Shown: positions 6,905 through 7,865 of the stretch, one piece after another | How the letters are laid out: each line of letters starts with the position of its first letter | Position numbering within the stretch: position 1 is the first letter of the stretch | Position numbers and translations under genes: made by a program | The notes under the pieces: model-generated | Seen by the model: only the letters and a program-made list of their open reading frames with translations | The model's database searches: none | Told to the model about the DNA's origin: nothing | Assembly (NCBI GenBank): GCA_937959145.1 | Contig: CALGMC010000059.1 | Span: forward strand, 1-7,865 | Direction of reading: 5' to 3' | Length of the DNA: 7,865 bases | Source of the DNA: an uncultured Chlorobiales bacterium | GTDB taxonomy: Bacteria; Bacteroidota; Chlorobiia; Chlorobiales; Thermochlorobacteraceae

Positions 6905-6948
6905 CACGAATTTGACGGATTGAGCAGATTTCACACTGATTTTGGATT
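6905..6948. repeat. Degenerate intergenic repeat with GATT periodicity
   Basis: GATT recurs at 6918, 6927, 6938 and 6945, within a phrase resembling the cACGAATTtCACGGATTacaCAGATTt repeats found between genes in many bacteria. The match is from memory and imperfect; no copy is seen elsewhere in the window. Confidence 0.4.
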
Positions 6949-7009
6949 CGTCGCTTCGCTTAGAACGACGAGGTGCGACAGGTTATCACTCCGAACAAAG
7001 TAAGAATCC
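6944..7009. repeat. Decayed inverted repeat of the GGATTC...CGTTCGGAATGAC type
   Basis: The left part (6944-6969) starts GGATTC and continues with CGCTTCGCT then GAACGAC. The right part (6985-7009) in reverse complement also starts GGATTC and continues with a variant of CTTTGTTCGGAGTGAT. Each part resembles the intergenic repeat with core GGATTCCTCACTTCGTTCGGAATGAC type wording that is frequent in Bacteroidota and Chlorobiota. They face each other about a 15-base spacer. Direct pairing of the two arms is poor beyond GGATTC, so this is a decayed copy rather than a perfect hairpin. Confidence 0.45.
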
Positions 7010-7094
7010 CTTTGAGCCGACAGAGTGCCGTCAAAAGCAAGTTCTTCCCTATTTTCACGCATCACTTTCAAAAACAACATTCCAATTCAAAGCC

Positions 7095-7865
7095 ATGACA
7101 ATTCAACACATTGCCGTAATCGGCGGCGGAACAATGGGCAACGGCATCGCGCATGTGTTTGCGCAACACAATTTTTCTGTAAGGCTCGTCGACATCAAAC
7201 AAGAGTTCTTAGACAGAGCGCTCAAAACCATCAGCACAAATTTAGACCGACAAGTCAAAAAAGGCATCTTGACCGAAGCGCAAAAAGATGAAACGCTGAA
7301 ACACATCACGCCGACAACCGATTTAAGCGGCGCAGTCAAAGATGTGGATTTGGTGATTGAAGCCGTTAACGAAAACCTTGAACTGAAACAATCTATCTTC
7401 AAAACGCTTGATGAACACTGCAAACCATCAGCGATTTTGGCTTCGAACACGAGTTCAATTTCGCTCACTAAACTTGCGGCGGCAACCAAACGTCCTGCAC
7501 AAGTGATTGGCATGCATTTCATGAACCCTGTGCCGGTAATGAAATTGGTGGAGGTGATTCGTGCGTTGCAAACATCGGACGAGACCTTTCAAGCGATTGA
7601 ATCAACAGCGAAAGCCATCGGCAAAACGCCCGTCAGTTGCAACGATTATCCCGGATTTATCTCGAATCGCGTCTTGATGCCGATGATTAACGAAGCAATT
7701 CAATGCGTTTATGAAAACATTGCTACGCCCGAAGCCATTGACGAGATTATGAAACTTGGCATGGCGCATCCCATGGGTCCGCTCACGCTGGCAGATTTCA
7801 TCGGACTTGATGTGTGCTTGGCAATTATGGAAGTGCTTTATGAAGGCTTCAACGATTCAAAGTAT
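7095..7865 (+). CDS. hbd: 3-hydroxybutyryl-CoA / 3-hydroxyacyl-CoA dehydrogenase, 3' end cut by the window
   Basis: This cytosolic enzyme oxidises 3-hydroxyacyl-CoA with NAD+ to 3-ketoacyl-CoA, or reduces acetoacetyl-CoA to 3-hydroxybutyryl-CoA. The window holds 257 codons of the roughly 280-290 usual for the single-function form, with no stop before the end. The Rossmann motif G-G-G-T-M-G-N-G is at residues 10-17. Asp33 ends the second strand (L-V-D), which favours NAD(H). S-N-T-S-S (117-121) contributes Ser120. The catalytic dyad is His141 in M-H-F-M-N-P and Glu153 in K-L-V-E. N-D-x-P-G-F-I-x-N-R (183-192) starts the C-terminal domain, where H-P-M-G-P-L-x-L-A-D-F-x-G-L-D is intact. The ATG at 7095 gives the typical short start before the first strand; there is no Shine-Dalgarno. 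Divergent from the fahA unit. Hbd is most likely, but a fatty-acid beta-oxidation or phenylacetate (PaaH) role cannot be excluded. Confidence 0.93.
   Translation, partial: MTIQHIAVIGGGTMGNGIAHVFAQHNFSVRLVDIKQEFLDRALKTISTNLDRQVKKGILTEAQKDETLKHITPTTDLSGAVKDVDLVIEAVNENLELKQSIFKTLDEHCKPSAILASNTSSISLTKLAAATKRPAQVIGMHFMNPVPVMKLVEVIRALQTSDETFQAIESTAKAIGKTPVSCNDYPGFISNRVLMPMINEAIQCVYENIATPEAIDEIMKLGMAHPMGPLTLADFIGLDVCLAIMEVLYEGFNDSKY

Larger units (their letters stand above)
6831..7094. other. Divergent intergenic region
   Basis: This 264-base gap separates the leftward catabolic unit from the rightward dehydrogenase, so it should contain both promoters. I found no convincing pair of promoter boxes. 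On the - strand a TTAGTTTG, one mismatch from the Bacteroidota -7 consensus TAnnTTTG, lies just before the unknown gene, but no correctly spaced -33 TTG is seen. On the + strand only a poor TATTTTCA is visible, about 45 bases before the ATG at 7095. The middle is occupied by degenerate repeats. No coding potential or RNA gene was recognised. Confidence 0.6.

Noticed and set aside
6831..7094. Small RNA or riboswitch in the divergent gap
   Set aside because: No stable GC-rich fold with a T-run and no known riboswitch motif was seen; the only structure is the decayed inverted repeat.
7025..7291. 88-residue open frame on the + strand
   Set aside because: It overlaps the start of the dehydrogenase in another frame and has no protein-like features.

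Overview
The window looks like chromosomal DNA from a bacterium of the Bacteroidota/Chlorobiota (FCB) group. Four things point that way. Most genes lack a Shine-Dalgarno sequence. There is a DUF1207-type outer-membrane protein. There are large Ig/cadherin-like adhesin repeats. The MurA resembles, from memory, the green-sulfur-bacterium (Chlorobiota) form: it has [12 protein letters not shown] around the catalytic Cys and a [14 protein letters not shown]-terminus. Fumarylacetoacetase and an NAD-type 3-hydroxyacyl-CoA dehydrogenase do not fit a strictly photoautotrophic green sulfur bacterium. They fit better a heterotrophic or aerobic relative (Thermochlorobacter-, Chloroherpeton- or Ignavibacteria-like). 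The placement is an inference.

Left half, + strand (1-4223). The 3' part of a long secreted or surface protein built of tandem Ig/cadherin-like domains (1-1305) ends at a clear intrinsic terminator (1327-1356). It is followed by a DUF1207-like outer-membrane beta-barrel protein (1373-2218), murA for the first committed step of peptidoglycan synthesis (2267-3568), and a small lipoprotein (3571-4173). The lipoprotein is coupled to murA by a 2-base gap and a perfect AGGAGG inside the murA 3' end. A second intrinsic terminator (4198-4223) closes this group. The left half therefore serves the cell envelope.

Right half, - strand (4231-6830). A compact unit reads right to left. It begins with an uncharacterised 297-aa protein with a (beta/alpha)-barrel-like pattern. 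Its stop overlaps the start of fumarylacetoacetase (ATGA), which is followed 39 bases later by a small two-helix membrane protein. Fumarylacetoacetase is the last enzyme of tyrosine/homogentisate breakdown and yields fumarate and acetoacetate. The translationally coupled unknown protein is the most interesting object in the window.

Right end. A 264-base divergent intergenic region holds decayed, partly palindromic intergenic repeats (about 6905-7010). The 5' 257 codons of a 3-hydroxybutyryl-CoA/3-hydroxyacyl-CoA dehydrogenase follow on the + strand (7095 to window end). It could act on acetoacetyl-CoA made from the acetoacetate that fumarylacetoacetase releases, but that link is a hypothesis. 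I saw no tRNA, rRNA, CRISPR array, insertion sequence or phage gene. The window is ordinary chromosome with a few unusual points rather than a mobile island.
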